From assembly GCA_963808165.1 (NCBI GenBank), contig CAWEET010000007.1, forward strand, positions 62,001-126,000: DNA of 64,000 bases, in the 5' to 3' direction. Both the position numbers and the translations under genes were made by a program. Below, one piece after another: positions 63,388 to 64,000 of the stretch. A model generated the notes under the pieces. It did no database searches. It saw only the letters and a list, made by a program, of their open reading frames with translations, and was not told the DNA's origin. The DNA comes from Thiosocius sp963808165. Its GTDB lineage: Bacteria; Pseudomonadota; Gammaproteobacteria; Chromatiales; Chromatiaceae. Numbering within the stretch: the first letter of the stretch is position 1; each line of letters begins with the position of its first letter.

Positions 63388-64000
63388 TCAGCCAGCCTCT
63401 TCCAATTGCAGTGGCGGCGGAAAATAGGCCAGGGCGAGGTTGGCATGCAGTTCCATAATGCCGATCTGGAGTTCGTCGATGAACTGGTGCAATGAATCCT
63501 GGCCCAGTTCAGCCACCGTGGTTTCGCGCAGCTTGCGCTTGATCGTGCGGATGCTGCGCAACACCTTCTCCGATTTCTGCAGGTTTTCGATGCTTTCATC
63601 TACCGCCTCCACGCAATGCATGAATGAGCGTGGATACAGGGCATCGTGGAACAGAAAATTCAGCACGTCCGGGCGGCTGACGCGGATCGCCACGTGCCGA
63701 CGGTATATCTGGTAGCCGGACATGGAACGCAGCACGCTGATCCATTGCAGCGTATCGAGCGAACGCGACTCCAGCCGGTCATCGGGAAAGAGGTCGGTGG
63801 AGCGCACGTCGATGATGCGCGTGGTCATGTCGGCGCGCTCGAGATTGCGTCCAATGCGCGAGAAATGCCAGGCCGCGTCGCGGTACATCACGGATCCCAA
63901 CAGGCCGGTTATCTGCTGCGAGCCGGTGATGATGCCGTCGAGAAAATTATCGCGCCCCCCCTTGGTCAGACCCGACTGGACGTTTTCCTTGGCGAACAGA
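63388..64000 (-). CDS. DUF403 (alpha-E domain) protein, 5' end outside the window
   Basis: Helical alpha-E protein of the DUF403 family, cut by the window edge. The visible C-terminal part begins in LFAKENVQSGLTKGGRDNFL-like sequence and includes GSVMYRDAAWHFSRIGRNLE, RADMTTRIIDVR, LQWISVLRSMSGYQIY and FLFHDALYPRSFMHCV. Such proteins usually lie next to a circularly permuted ATP-grasp protein (DUF404/407) and a transglutaminase, which may lie beyond this window. Function unproven. Confidence 0.85.
   Translation of the reverse strand, partial: LFAKENVQSGLTKGGRDNFLDGIITGSQQITGLLGSVMYRDAAWHFSRIGRNLERADMTTRIIDVRSTDLFPDDRLESRSLDTLQWISVLRSMSGYQIYRRHVAIRVSRPDVLNFLFHDALYPRSFMHCVEAVDESIENLQKSEKVLRSIRTIKRKLRETTVAELGQDSLHQFIDELQIGIMELHANLALAYFPPPLQLEEAG

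Overview
The window is a high-GC chromosomal segment of a gammaproteobacterium, most likely a Chromatiales-type (purple sulfur or sulfur-oxidiser-like) lineage. This is inferred from gene content and order: mlaFEDCB-murA-hisG-hisD-hisC, then degS, nif3, petABC and sspAB, and kdsD-kdsC-lptCAB-rpoN-hpf-ptsN-hprK-rapZ-EIIA-ptsH-ptsI-mgtE. No species can be named from the sequence alone.

Layout. (1) 1-5.6 kb: a sensory locus with a PAS histidine kinase, a FixJ-type regulator, a stand-alone receiver whose phospho-acceptor Asp is replaced by Glu, a predicted outer-membrane beta-barrel and a secreted arylsulfatase. (2) 5.6-16.4 kb: a decayed accessory island ending at tRNA-Phe. It holds two deleted relics of one IS91-type element, a truncated CPBP-protease gene, a truncated SulP gene, a frameshifted DUF1656/membrane-fusion pair beside an intact FUSC efflux gene, an intact SulP transporter, a DUF3124 protein, a Fic protein whose start is out of frame, and a dead tyrosine integrase. 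(3) 16.5-22.3 kb: yggX, mutY, a DUF2007 zinc-ribbon protein, an SCO-like protein, tRNA-Gly(CCC) and two membrane glycosyltransferases. (4) 22.3-28.2 kb: a long-chain acyl-CoA ligase, thiS-thiG, trmB and fetAB, bracketed by two inverted copies of a small interspersed repeat. (5) 28.5-36.5 kb: DUF3301, sspAB, the cytochrome bc1 operon, nif3, degS and two HupE/UreJ-like membrane proteins. (6) 36.6-44.2 kb: hisC-hisD-hisG, murA and the mla lipid-transport operon, with a third repeat copy between hisG and hisD. (7) 45-57 kb: Kdo and LPS-transport genes, sigma-54, a regulatory PTS and mgtE. (8) 57-64 kb: a spermidine-synthase-like protein, a zinc-ribbon protein, a hemerythrin, leuS-lptE-holA and the start of a DUF403 protein on the right edge.

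Most of the window is conserved housekeeping. Envelope biogenesis dominates: mla, murA, kds, lpt, lptE and the DegS-type stress protease. The rpoN block carries a PTS with EI, HPr, a mannose-type EIIA, EIIA-Ntr and HPr kinase but no sugar permease, so it looks regulatory. I found no CRISPR array, rRNA, intact transposase or clear defence system. The most unusual signals are the Glu receiver, the decayed island, and the small repeat family that has entered the 5' end of one gene and the his operon.
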